Below, one piece after another: positions 50,740 through 61,231 of a stretch of 64,000 nt of DNA. Where the stretch lies: NCBI GenBank assembly GCA_004321745.1, contig SGYO01000001.1, forward strand, positions 156,525 through 220,524. The letters run 5' to 3'. The position numbers and the translations under genes were made by a program. The notes below the pieces were generated by a model. That model saw nothing but the letters and a program-made list of their open reading frames with translations, did no database searches and was not told the origin of the DNA. Each line of letters starts with the position of its first letter. Positions within the stretch are counted from its first letter, which is position 1. The stretch is from a bacterium (lineage in GTDB: Bacteria > Fidelibacterota > Marinisomatia > Marinisomatales > UBA1611).

Positions 50740-52489
50740 TAATTAGTGAGTGAATCAAATAAATTCCAGATGAGGCCTTATTTGCATTCCAATGAAAATC
50801 TTTTTTGCCTGGCTGTATTTGTCCATTAAATATTGTTTCGATTTTTCTACCACTTATGTCAAAAACTTCAATAACCACATCACTTTTTATGCTACTGGTC
50901 ATTGGTATCAAGATAGTATTATTAAATGGGTTTGGGTATGGTTTATGTAATGAAAATACTCTTGGCACATCTGGACTAGCCGAAAGTGAGTTTTCTAACA
51001 TTACTTCGATAGCATTTATAAATGTTCCTGCAGCGGAATAACCAACACCATATATATCAGCTGATAAGTGAATATCTAATATTCCATCCAAAACTTCAAT
51101 GTTATTGAAATTGATTGTATACAAAGAAAAAGCGCTGGCATTATCAAAAACATCTAGCCCCTCAACAACTTGATTTCCTTCAATGAAAATATCAAAAACC
51201 CTATCTCCTATATTATCGTAATGATTTTCAGAAAAAGATAAGGTCAAAGAATATGTGCCTGGTTTTACTCTAATCTTATAAAGGGCAACACGATTTAAAG
51301 ACGACCGATAAATATCGTCATTATCTGTATTTTGAATATCTATAGCATCAGTAACAAATTGAAAGTTTCCTGCAAGATGTCCATATTCTTTATCCGATCC
51401 CCAAACTTGATCTTGTAAAAATTCTCCAATTTGCCCGCCGCCTGTATTTATTTTAATCGTATCCCCTAAAGGTTCTGGAATATCAATCCATACAATATTT
51501 GTACTAGCAATGTTGTCGCTGTCATCTTGAGCGTTGAAAATGCCCATAGCTGTCGAGCTCAAATTAAATTGATCCATGGTAAGCTGTACTGTCCTTTGAT
51601 CATCGTACATGAATGCATCAATAAATGAAACTCCCGATAAACTATAATTACTTAAATCCACTCCGCTTGATATATCAACTTCTTCACTATATCTAACAGT
51701 CAAGGTGTTTTCATTTTGTCTCGCCCATAATACTTTAGGAGGATTAATGTCAATATAACCAATATCATCTTCATTGGTTAAGCACAATATAAGATTACCA
51801 TTTTCAAAAAAAATATTATCATCAATAAATAGAGACTGATTCCCTCCCCATGTATGATCATCACTTTTTTCCCATCTATTATAATCAAAAGCATCAAAAT
51901 CATCTTTCCAGGAAAATATAAAGTTAGAATCTGTACCACTATCTCCCTCTCCAGGGGTATATTCTGAATAACTAACATAGTCATAATAGGAAAACCTTGG
52001 AATTATGTCTGAGTTCCAAGCCCCAACCCAATCTGCGTAGACAGGGTTCCATATGTTCATCATTATTTTTTGGGATACATAAAGAGAATCAACATGAGCC
52101 CCTGTTTGCCTGTATACTTCAAGATCATCAATGAACCAAGCAACATACTCTGGGGTCCATTCAAAGCTATAAGTGTGAAAGTCTAAATGAGGATTAAAAT
52201 CTACATAGTGCTGCCTAATGTGTGATGCTTGCCCTCCGGTAATAGTATTAAAATCTACCACATTACTATATACACCAAGAACTTCTACATCAATTTCTGC
52301 CCATGGTGTATTGGGGTTATCATCGTTATAAGTAAAAAAAGATGACACCAACCCATCGCCCTGAGCCGGCTTAAATCGAGCATCAAACCTGCCATATAAA
52401 AAAGAGTCCACAGTTCTAAGCTCAGCACCTCTGTATTGTCTCGAATAAATTAGATTAAATAATATTGTAATAATAAAAATAGTCTTCAT
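50699..52489 (-). CDS. Circularly permuted GH16 beta-glucanase + Ig-like + malectin-like domain + T9SS CTD
   Basis: GAELRTVDSFLYGRFDARFKP...PWAEIDVEVLG (GH16 ExDxE site) precedes FSWKDDFDAFDYNRWEKSDDHTWGGNQSLFIDDNIFFENGNLILCLTNED; malectin-like domain; PYPNPFNNT CTD. Confidence 0.92.
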   Translation of the reverse strand: MKTIFIITILFNLIYSRQYRGAELRTVDSFLYGRFDARFKPAQGDGLVSSFFTYNDDNPNTPWAEIDVEVLGVYSNVVDFNTITGGQASHIRQHYVDFNPHLDFHTYSFEWTPEYVAWFIDDLEVYRQTGAHVDSLYVSQKIMMNIWNPVYADWVGAWNSDIIPRFSYYDYVSYSEYTPGEGDSGTDSNFIFSWKDDFDAFDYNRWEKSDDHTWGGNQSLFIDDNIFFENGNLILCLTNEDDIGYIDINPPKVLWARQNENTLTVRYSEEVDISSGVDLSNYSLSGVSFIDAFMYDDQRTVQLTMDQFNLSSTAMGIFNAQDDSDNIASTNIVWIDIPEPLGDTIKINTGGGQIGEFLQDQVWGSDKEYGHLAGNFQFVTDAIDIQNTDNDDIYRSSLNRVALYKIRVKPGTYSLTLSFSENHYDNIGDRVFDIFIEGNQVVEGLDVFDNASAFSLYTINFNNIEVLDGILDIHLSADIYGVGYSAAGTFINAIEVMLENSLSASPDVPRVFSLHKPYPNPFNNTILIPMTSSIKSDVVIEVFDISGRKIETIFNGQIQPGKKDFHWNANKASSGIYLIHSLINGESSYEKIMLIK

Positions 52490-52491
52490 GC

Positions 52492-53967
52492 TTAATTCAT
52501 TTTTGAACCATAGTCTAACTTATCATCGGAAGTAATAATTGGAAAGGAAGGGACGATAAATGGGTATGGAAGCCCCCTTTCTGTTACTAACATGTCAGTT
52601 GATGTAATTTCTATTTTTTCAAACATATCAATGTTTATTTTAATAATATTAGAATATTTATTCTGTAAAGAATCTATCATTCCATTATTCATGCTGTATT
52701 TCTTTTCTTCTTCAAGATTATTTTCATTTATTAAATGAGATAAATACCTTTTACTAGCATATGCATCATCCCACATATCAACATTATTTGAGACTCTTAC
52801 ATCAGTATGCAATTTTTGCCCATAACATTTTTTATTTATTTCGAGATCTCTCATTAAGTCAGCAATGGCAAATTTTAATTCTTGTCTAAATTTTCCTTCG
52901 CTCATTTTTCTTTTTCTAAATACTAAAGGATGAGATTTTATTAGACGATTTAACTTCCCAACTGTTATAGGTTCTCCATTATAATTCAAAATGATATCAT
53001 CAGGACTTACGTTTACATCATTTTGGAAGCTTATTGTTTTGGGATTCTCTATTTCTTCCCATAAAAGTTTGTTTATTGCTTCTTTTTTCTTTCTAGGATC
53101 TTGTAAATACGTTTTAGATGCTTTGTATGCATACTGATCGAAAATATCAGAGTTAAATTCCATTTCATGACCTGACATTATCTGTTCGACAAATTTAATG
53201 TAAGAACTTTTTGCCTTGTCTTCTTTTATTAAATCTTTAACATCATTCCAGGTTTTTTCTTGGTCAACCACAGAAATTAGTTTTTTATCAGACCAGCCAT
53301 TCACCCTCATTAGTAAAAAACTACCATCTTCATTTTCAAATGGACCTATAATTTGATCTTTATAAATAGGCGTATCAAATAATTTTGAAAGTATAGCTTT
53401 ATGTTCTTTATCAAAAAAATTTATTTTTTTGTTAGGCAGGTCCTCACCCCAGATAGAATCATAAATTTCTTCTAAAGAAATATTTTTTAATAATAAGTCA
53501 TTTACTTTTTGTACAAAAATAAGATCTGGCAAACTAATATAACTAATGTCTACAGTTCTTCCAGCTACTTTGAACCTCTTTTTTATTAAGCTATCTGGGA
53601 CACTAACCTTATTATAAAAGTTATCATAATAATATAATTTCCTCATTGCTTGCTCTTTTCTACCCTGTAAAAAATACTGGAAATTTTTACTTCTTAAGAG
53701 TTCATCATCTTTATCTTCCATTTCTAGAGCTGTTAACTTTTCTGCAATCAAAGAATTCAAAATAATTTTTTTGTGTATATAATTTGACTGTCTGCAATAA
53801 TCTGGCCTAATAGTGTATTCAGCTCGTCGTATAAAATCCTGTTTAGTAATAATTTTATTTCCTACTTGCGCAAGAACATCAAGATCAAATTGGGAAACAG
53901 TGTTCTTGTTAGAGCAGTTATTTAATAGGAGAGCAGTAAGAACTCCAAATAAGATCCGGAGCATCAT
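52492..53967 (-). CDS. PpiC/SurA-like periplasmic peptidyl-prolyl isomerase/chaperone
   Basis: Lipobox-like LLNNCSN; 'LAQVGNKIITKQDFIRRAEYTIRP' SurA-N-like; 'DIILNYNGEPITVGKLNRLI'. Confidence 0.7.
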   Translation of the reverse strand: MMLRILFGVLTALLLNNCSNKNTVSQFDLDVLAQVGNKIITKQDFIRRAEYTIRPDYCRQSNYIHKKIILNSLIAEKLTALEMEDKDDELLRSKNFQYFLQGRKEQAMRKLYYYDNFYNKVSVPDSLIKKRFKVAGRTVDISYISLPDLIFVQKVNDLLLKNISLEEIYDSIWGEDLPNKKINFFDKEHKAILSKLFDTPIYKDQIIGPFENEDGSFLLMRVNGWSDKKLISVVDQEKTWNDVKDLIKEDKAKSSYIKFVEQIMSGHEMEFNSDIFDQYAYKASKTYLQDPRKKKEAINKLLWEEIENPKTISFQNDVNVSPDDIILNYNGEPITVGKLNRLIKSHPLVFRKRKMSEGKFRQELKFAIADLMRDLEINKKCYGQKLHTDVRVSNNVDMWDDAYASKRYLSHLINENNLEEEKKYSMNNGMIDSLQNKYSNIIKINIDMFEKIEITSTDMLVTERGLPYPFIVPSFPIITSDDKLDYGSKMN

Positions 53968-53973
53968 AAATGA

Positions 53974-55029
53974 TTAGAATGAAAATCCTAGAGTGTATAC
54001 ATTAACATTACCAAGAAGACCAATTGATTTATATGCATAATCAATAGAAATAAATTTATTTCCAACATAAAATAATTTAAACCCTAATCCTGCTGTATAT
54101 CCGTATTCGGGTTTATCCATGAAAAGTGCTTTCATACCCATTCTTAAACTAAATGTTCCTACACCTGGAATAGTATTGTCTAGTGCGGCACCCACATTAA
54201 TAGATTCTGAATTGTTGTTTGGGTGCAACGCATCAGCAGAGACTGTTAATTGTGTTATATTATTTTTTATTGGTTTTAGTGCAATACCAATTCTAAAAAT
54301 TAATGGTAGCTCCCAATCAGAGGGTCTAAACTGTCCAGGGACATCGCCATAATTACCTTCTTCATATTCTGATATATCTATAGGTTGATAAATATCAATA
54401 CCATCAAACCTCATTCTACTTCCATAGTTCGAAATACTCATACCAATATTTAAACCATCTTCTTTTTTACCTGTAAAAGAAAAGAACTCTGTATTTACCA
54501 ATACACCAAGGTCAACAGCAACAGCGCTAGCAGAACTATGCCATATATTTGACCGTACATACTTAATTGTTGAACCAAAAGAAAACCATGAAACTAATTT
54601 TCGAGAAAAAGTCAGAGAGGCAGCAATATCTGAAGCTGTAAAACTTTCACCAGTACCCTCTTGGTATTCCAATGTAGTAACATCCATTTCTCCATAATTC
54701 ATTTGAGTTAATCCAAAACCAATATTACCAATCCGAGGAATGATAAAAGCTCCAGCCGTAAAAGACATATTGATCCCAGCTATCCAAGGCTGACTCATAA
54801 ACGCCAACTTCGGCATGTTTAATTTTGCTAAGCCTGCAGGATTCCAATAAATAGAAGATATATCATCAGAGACAGCAACAAAAGCGTCTCCCATCGCACT
54901 GCCTTCACTATCTACACCTATCTCCAAAAAATTCCCAGTCGTTGTTCCATACCTATGGATCATTTGTGCATGCAGAGCACCTGCAATTAAAAATGTTGTG
55001 ATAATTATTTGATTAAAATATCTCATCAT
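53974..55029 (-). CDS. PorV/PorQ-like outer-membrane beta-barrel protein
   Basis: TTTGNFLEIGVDSEGSAMGDAFVAVSDDISSIYWNPAGLAKLNMPKLAFMSQPWIAGINMSF. Confidence 0.85.
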   Translation of the reverse strand: MMRYFNQIIITTFLIAGALHAQMIHRYGTTTGNFLEIGVDSEGSAMGDAFVAVSDDISSIYWNPAGLAKLNMPKLAFMSQPWIAGINMSFTAGAFIIPRIGNIGFGLTQMNYGEMDVTTLEYQEGTGESFTASDIAASLTFSRKLVSWFSFGSTIKYVRSNIWHSSASAVAVDLGVLVNTEFFSFTGKKEDGLNIGMSISNYGSRMRFDGIDIYQPIDISEYEEGNYGDVPGQFRPSDWELPLIFRIGIALKPIKNNITQLTVSADALHPNNNSESINVGAALDNTIPGVGTFSLRMGMKALFMDKPEYGYTAGLGFKLFYVGNKFISIDYAYKSIGLLGNVNVYTLGFSF

Positions 55030-58000
55030 TTTATTACAGCAAATTTTCCTATTTTAGTATCACCTGTCTCGGATGCTTCTACGTGATAAATATACATACC
55101 CGCCGCAATCTCTAAACTTTCTCTGGTTAACATATCCCAGTGAATGAGCCCATTTTCTGGTGGATTATTAACTTTTATTTCATCCACAAGGACGCCACTT
55201 ACCGTAAAGATTTTAATATTACACTGTGCTGGTATATTTGTAAAAATAATCTTCCTTCTTTGATTCAAATAAGGATTGGTCACAGCCTCTTCCATCATGT
55301 TAGACATCACATACGGATTTGGTACTACACGTATATCATCCATTGAACTTGATAACGACTCCGTATCTAGGTCTTCAATAAAATTGACCGAAAAACGTAT
55401 AGAGTCTGTTTTGAAAAATGGGCGTTTCCAATCTACTTGATACACATCACCAGAATTTGGAATAGTTGTTTCGGTTGACAATTGAAAGTCCAAAACAAAC
55501 GCAGTTGCTCGCCACCTTGTGCCAACAGTAGCACCAACAAATATCCTGTCTTCATACAGGTCGAAAACATCATTATCATTAACATCATGTATTACAATAT
55601 CCATAAGATCATAACTACCTGATTCATTAACAAATGATGTATTTTGAATATAAAAATTAACAGCCTGGTTATTTATTTTTGAAGAACCAATTGAAGAACC
55701 ATTTTCATCTCTAACTGTACCAGATGTGGCAACGCCCACATACTCATTATCATTATCGGTGAAAACAATTCTATACGTCCAAGGCATTTTAATTCCTTCT
55801 GACATTGAAGGAGTAACTCTCATTATACCACTACCATTTATCCACCCAGAATTTTCATAACTATACTCAGGAATTTCAACATAATCGCTTATTTCATATT
55901 GCAAACCAGCAAAAACATCAGAAGAAATATTTGTATTAGGATTAAGGGTCCAATAATCAACAGTATCTCTATATACTAAATTGTTACCAATAAACTTAGT
56001 AGCGTTTTCACTATAAACTAATTCACCAAGGGTAAGGTCATTTACATTAATTCCACTAGTTGCATACTGAATCCCATTATCATATCCGCTAATAGTAGCT
56101 ACAGTATCTATGTCAAATGATATGACATAGTCATGTCCTTTGTTAAGACTACCTTGCGCCCTAATTAAAGGTGCCACTGTTCCAGTCCCTATAGTATTAC
56201 CCTCCTCAATTTCAACTTCAGGTGGTATATATCCAGCTGCCTTTTGGTGTGGAACAACAATGGCAATATTCTTACCTATCGATCTAATATTTTCATATTC
56301 ATCAAGCTCTATTACCGTATTATTTTCAGATGGTGAAATACCAGGTCCAATATCAGGAGCTCCAAAATCATAAGCAACAATAGCATAATAATAGGTCCTG
56401 CCGTTTTGAACTGTATTATCAACAAAAATATGAGTGATTCCAGAATTATTACCCAAATTATATCCTGTACCATTAACTAAACCAAAATCAGTAAAGCCGC
56501 TGTATTCATCTATTAAATCACACTGATAAATTGGCTTTTTAAACGTTGGCGTACCGTAGCCATCAGTAATAACCTCTGGGTCTGCCATATATTTATCTGT
56601 CGCACGATATACTTTATAACCCTCAAAATCATTAATATTGCCAACAAACGGATCTCTAGTCCTCGTATCTGCAATATCATCCCAAGTAAGAATGACTTCT
56701 CCGTCTCCTGCTGTAGCAGAAATCGTTGGCATTTTAGGTGGTTGAGCAAACCTATAATCTTTTTCATAAATGACTTGTACGATCCTTTTCAATTCATACA
56801 AAGCAGGTGATTCGTGTTCGGGACTATTTAACCCAGCTAAAGGGTCGTATGAATGAAGCTCGGCCATTGAGACTCTTTCAACTCGGCCTTGGAAAAGCGG
56901 GAAAGGACCTGAAGCAAAAACCTCAACTAAGTTTGAAATATTTCCCTCAAATTCTTCTAAGGTGTCACCACCAACTAAATCCCACATAACTTGATCATTC
57001 TTAAACCACGCCGTTTCATTTGATGCTGCATGGCTTGGAATAGGAAACATTCGGAAAGAAGTAAGGCCAACCATATCAGATTCGGAAACATCTGTGGTAT
57101 TGAAATTTGGCTCACAACCAACGCCTTCAACAAAATCAGGCTTATGGTTACACTCTGATCCATCTGCATCAGGACCAGTATAATTTAATTCGCCAGGAGC
57201 AACACCATCTATCCCAATGTCATCTCCAAAATACTCAGAAAGTTGATATATGCCATCGCCATTTAAGTCCTCACCATCTTCCCAATCTTGATCCTCATCA
57301 GCATCCCAGTGCGGCTTAAGATCATCAGCCGTTAATTTGTAATATTCTAAAAATGCATTAAGGTCTGTTATACCATCAGTTGCGCCTACTATAGCTGTCG
57401 CTTCATTATCTCTTTTTTCGTCGATCAACCCGTCTAGATCATTATCGATCATATCATATGCAAGCCCTGGACTTTCTAAATATGCAAATCCCATAACACC
57501 AGTAGGAAGTCCGCCCGAACCAACTCCATTAATATCCCAAGAATATGACATGTCAATTTCAGCATCAAAAAAACCTATATCATCTGACGCATCATTACCA
57601 ATACCGTTATCAACCCAATACCCAAAAGCAACATCTCTGAGATCATACTGTGAAACGTTTGCAATGGAATACTCCCAAAAGATAGCATCCCGAGCCTGAG
57701 GATTATTCCACTGAAAACCTCTAACTGACACCCTAAGTCCTAATCCCCCCCAAGGCTCACCTCGCTGTTTTGTAACATCTGGTTTAATATCACCTATGTT
57801 ATAACCTGGTCGAGGATAATATTTTACAAAATCTTCAGGGCCAAGATTTTCAAGGTCTTGCGCATCATTTACTACATAATAACTTTCTTGGTCTGCATAC
57901 TTAACCCCTCTACCAAACCGGCCATTCCATTCTCCAGGCCACTTTTTTTCTAGTCCCGTAGAAGGCCAACCGCTGGTAGGCCACGAATCTTCAATATTTG

Positions 58001-58472
58001 AAACAGCTGGGTATTCACCAGATTCATTAAAATATCCAAAGACAGGATAAAACCCCCATTCGACAGTTCCAGTAGGGTCACGGTCCATTTCTTCTCTATA
58101 ACTAGTCTGTAAGTAATGAAGCGTATGCTTATCTTGTGTAAAAATATCTATCGGCTCTGTAAGTGGAATTGTATCAACCGTCGATGGGTCACCATCATCT
58201 TTAATATACACCTTTGCACCGACTAGCAAACCGATTCCATCAACCATTTTTACACCATCATTATTGTTAGGCCATCTTGAGGCATTAATTGCCGGCCAAT
58301 CTGAAAGCTCTGTTGTGTTTTTAAAATATAAAAGCACTCTGTTACCAGTCATGTACCCTTCTCTCTCAGCAGATGGGTCCCCAGCAGGATCTTCTGGACC
58401 AGCATACGGTTTACCCTGAGAAAAAAGTAAAGTAAATATAAATGGTACTAATAAAGCGAATGATTTATTCAC
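55026..58472 (-). CDS. Large secreted protein with T9SS-type C-terminal sorting domain
   Basis: 1148 aa, signal peptide, C-terminal 'IRVVPNPYVMSNMMEEAVTNPYLNQRRKIIFTNIPAQCNIKIFTVSGVLVDEIKVNN...AAGMYIYHVEA...GKFAVIK'. Confidence 0.82.
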   Translation of the reverse strand: MNKSFALLVPFIFTLLFSQGKPYAGPEDPAGDPSAEREGYMTGNRVLLYFKNTTELSDWPAINASRWPNNNDGVKMVDGIGLLVGAKVYIKDDGDPSTVDTIPLTEPIDIFTQDKHTLHYLQTSYREEMDRDPTGTVEWGFYPVFGYFNESGEYPAVSNIEDSWPTSGWPSTGLEKKWPGEWNGRFGRGVKYADQESYYVVNDAQDLENLGPEDFVKYYPRPGYNIGDIKPDVTKQRGEPWGGLGLRVSVRGFQWNNPQARDAIFWEYSIANVSQYDLRDVAFGYWVDNGIGNDASDDIGFFDAEIDMSYSWDINGVGSGGLPTGVMGFAYLESPGLAYDMIDNDLDGLIDEKRDNEATAIVGATDGITDLNAFLEYYKLTADDLKPHWDADEDQDWEDGEDLNGDGIYQLSEYFGDDIGIDGVAPGELNYTGPDADGSECNHKPDFVEGVGCEPNFNTTDVSESDMVGLTSFRMFPIPSHAASNETAWFKNDQVMWDLVGGDTLEEFEGNISNLVEVFASGPFPLFQGRVERVSMAELHSYDPLAGLNSPEHESPALYELKRIVQVIYEKDYRFAQPPKMPTISATAGDGEVILTWDDIADTRTRDPFVGNINDFEGYKVYRATDKYMADPEVITDGYGTPTFKKPIYQCDLIDEYSGFTDFGLVNGTGYNLGNNSGITHIFVDNTVQNGRTYYYAIVAYDFGAPDIGPGISPSENNTVIELDEYENIRSIGKNIAIVVPHQKAAGYIPPEVEIEEGNTIGTGTVAPLIRAQGSLNKGHDYVISFDIDTVATISGYDNGIQYATSGINVNDLTLGELVYSENATKFIGNNLVYRDTVDYWTLNPNTNISSDVFAGLQYEISDYVEIPEYSYENSGWINGSGIMRVTPSMSEGIKMPWTYRIVFTDNDNEYVGVATSGTVRDENGSSIGSSKINNQAVNFYIQNTSFVNESGSYDLMDIVIHDVNDNDVFDLYEDRIFVGATVGTRWRATAFVLDFQLSTETTIPNSGDVYQVDWKRPFFKTDSIRFSVNFIEDLDTESLSSSMDDIRVVPNPYVMSNMMEEAVTNPYLNQRRKIIFTNIPAQCNIKIFTVSGVLVDEIKVNNPPENGLIHWDMLTRESLEIAAGMYIYHVEASETGDTKIGKFAVIK

Positions 58473-61126
58473 TAAAAATTTACTCCTACACCAATTTTGA
58501 CCATTCTGGGGGAAGAATACATAGAGGGGTTTTTTACGCGATCCTCATAATCATTAAAGTCACTACGGTGAGATGCAATATCTGTTTCTTTTACAACAGC
58601 TGTATATGCTCTTCCTGTCTGTTCGTTAACCGACTCTTCATTTAACCTATCAAACAAATTGTAAATATTAACATCTAGGTTAGCATTATAACCGCCTGGC
58701 AGTTTAAAACGATAATAAAATGAACAATCCACTGAATATTTTTCAGGACGATAATCGTTATTTGGATAAAGATTGATTCTTGAGAGCACACTTTCACTTT
58801 GAGGTGCAAAAGTATAAGGCGAACCAGAATTATAATATGCTGTCATAGACCCACCATATTTATCTGTACCATAAATTAAAGATCCATTTAAGGTGTGCCT
58901 TTGATCCCAGCTCATCGGAATAAATCTATTAACGGGGTCTTGATTATTACCCGCTCTATCAAAAGTTTGACCAGGCGAATCGGCATTACCTCTAGTGTAT
59001 TGTAATGTGTAGTTCACCATACCTTTTAATTGACCAAAAGCCATGTCTAACTTCAATTCTAATCCACGGACATTACCGTAATCTTTATTCGAATATAATC
59101 CATATCTAACCTGGTTATAAGTTGAAATTGTTTTTGTTGTTAAAAGGTTATAGATGTCTCTATAAAATAAAGCCACATCTAAGGCCATCATTTGATTCAA
59201 CTCTTGCCATAGACCAATCTCATAGGTAATCGTTTTTTCTGGCTCAAGTAATGTGTTCCCCATCCTAGTAACAAAATTATTTGGATCAACCAGAAAACTA
59301 TTATTTTCGTACATTGCATACATGGGCGGCATTTGGAAGAAATGCCCATAACTAAAATGAAGCACTGCTTGCCCGCCTAATTGATAAGCAAAGCCAAGTC
59401 TAGGGCTTAATTGAGAAATAATAGGAGCATTTGGATAAAGGCTCATCATGGAATCCGGCAAAATAAGCTGATTAGCAGGGTTCCTTCTATCAGAGGGGTA
59501 AACACTTTGAGGATCAAATTGATCATACCGAAGACCAATATTAATAACCATATCATCAAATTCCATCTTATCTTGCACATAAAATGCTAATTCTTGTGGG
59601 GTGATGCTATATACATCTGCGTATGCAGAAGAATCACCAAAAATTTCAGGAGCATAAACAGAATCATTATTGGTGTTATAATATTTGTTCCTGATCTCAT
59701 ACCACTCATTCTTCAGATCGTGACCAAAGTAATGAAGACCAGCTTTTATGCTATGCGTATGATTTGCTTGCCAGTTAATATCTAGCTTAAGTGTCTGATC
59801 AACCATCGATCTTGTAGTGTGGTTTTTTGATTGGCCTCCAGTTAAAAATCCAGGGCCATAACTATCAAAATAACGATCATGAACATATCTGCTATCAAGA
59901 GGATCTTCATATACATAACTACCATAATCGTTATCAACTACAGAATATTTTAATTCATAGAATAATTTCTGAGAAAACATCTGATTCAATTGAAAGGCAA
60001 AATAGTTTGTTACTTTGTGATCAGTTGATCTTCCATCTGGATTATATTTAAATGAGTGGTCATACCCTTGCCAACTATCATTACTATGTGAATATAATGT
60101 TGAAAAACGAATACCATTAAAAAGATTAAAACTCAATTTAAATAGTGCAGATAAATTATTGCTTGAGTTCATGGAGACATATGAGCTATCCCCAGTTTTT
60201 TCAGAAAACCAGGTAGTTGGATCATCACTGTAAAAATTAGAATAATTATCTACCTCAAATAATCTTAATCCGTTTAGATGACCATTGTTAGTCTGAACGC
60301 GAAGATTACTAAAAAAGGTAACCTTATCCCCAATCACAGGGCCGCCTAAACTAAACTTTATATCTTGACTAGTATTTATAGAGGGGTCCAAACCAACAAA
60401 TATATCCGAATTGTCAGTATAGTAAGAAGATCCCCCTAGGGACACCGAACCCTCAAATTTTGGGCCACCATCTCTTGTTACTACATTAACTACACCACTC
60501 ATTGCTCTACCATATTCTGCGTTAAATGTCCCAGTAACAACCTCTAAGTCTTGTACTGCTTCAGGCTGGATATCAACTGTAGCGCTAGAACCACCAAAGG
60601 TTTCGTCAACCTGGATCCCATCAACCATGTAAGTTACTTCTGTATTTCTACCGCCTCTAAAATGCCCATTCACAACGCCCGCTTGCATATTAACTACAGC
60701 ACCAACGTTTTCAACAGGCAAAGCATTTATTTCATCTCCAGAAATATTTTTAATTGTACCTGTTTGGTCTTTCTTTTGAGAAAATCGTGCGACTTCGACA
60801 GTAACAACTTCACCTTCAATAACCGTCTGCTCTAGTTCAGCTTCTAATGAAAAAGTCCTGTTTACTGATACAGATATATTCTCCATTTTCATGGACTTAT
60901 ATCCGATCATATCAATTTTAAGATTATATTTTCCTGGAGGAATATTAATGAGAGTAAATCGGCCAGTTTCATCTGAGGCTGACCCAAATGAAGTATTTTC
61001 AAGGTACACATTAGCACCAGGTAATGGCGCTAAGTCAGATTTATCTTTTATCAAACCTGATATTTTACCAGTAGTCTGAGCGAAGAGATTAATACTCATC
61101 AATATATGTATAATGTATTTAATCAT
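58472..61126 (-). CDS. TonB-dependent receptor with carboxypeptidase-regulatory-like domain
   Basis: TGKISGLIKDKSDLAPLPGANVYLENTSFGSASDETGRFTLINIPPGKYNLKIDMIGYKS; plug FRGGRNTEVTYMVDGIQVDE; C-terminal KIGVGVNF. Confidence 0.93.
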   Translation of the reverse strand: MIKYIIHILMSINLFAQTTGKISGLIKDKSDLAPLPGANVYLENTSFGSASDETGRFTLINIPPGKYNLKIDMIGYKSMKMENISVSVNRTFSLEAELEQTVIEGEVVTVEVARFSQKKDQTGTIKNISGDEINALPVENVGAVVNMQAGVVNGHFRGGRNTEVTYMVDGIQVDETFGGSSATVDIQPEAVQDLEVVTGTFNAEYGRAMSGVVNVVTRDGGPKFEGSVSLGGSSYYTDNSDIFVGLDPSINTSQDIKFSLGGPVIGDKVTFFSNLRVQTNNGHLNGLRLFEVDNYSNFYSDDPTTWFSEKTGDSSYVSMNSSNNLSALFKLSFNLFNGIRFSTLYSHSNDSWQGYDHSFKYNPDGRSTDHKVTNYFAFQLNQMFSQKLFYELKYSVVDNDYGSYVYEDPLDSRYVHDRYFDSYGPGFLTGGQSKNHTTRSMVDQTLKLDINWQANHTHSIKAGLHYFGHDLKNEWYEIRNKYYNTNNDSVYAPEIFGDSSAYADVYSITPQELAFYVQDKMEFDDMVINIGLRYDQFDPQSVYPSDRRNPANQLILPDSMMSLYPNAPIISQLSPRLGFAYQLGGQAVLHFSYGHFFQMPPMYAMYENNSFLVDPNNFVTRMGNTLLEPEKTITYEIGLWQELNQMMALDVALFYRDIYNLLTTKTISTYNQVRYGLYSNKDYGNVRGLELKLDMAFGQLKGMVNYTLQYTRGNADSPGQTFDRAGNNQDPVNRFIPMSWDQRHTLNGSLIYGTDKYGGSMTAYYNSGSPYTFAPQSESVLSRINLYPNNDYRPEKYSVDCSFYYRFKLPGGYNANLDVNIYNLFDRLNEESVNEQTGRAYTAVVKETDIASHRSDFNDYEDRVKNPSMYSSPRMVKIGVGVNF

Positions 61127-61186
61127 AAAATTTATACTAAGAAGAGTGTGTAAATATATACTAGTTCCGCATTTTGTAGGAAAAAG

Positions 61187-61217
61187 AAAGGCAGGTAAAA
61201 ACCTGCCTCTCTTTTTC
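61187..61217 (-). terminator. Intrinsic terminator of the 61232-64000 gene
   Basis: GGCAGGTaaaaACCTGCC hairpin; on the minus strand followed by TTTCTTTTT. Confidence 0.85.
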
Positions 61218-61231
61218 TAAATTAAATGAAG

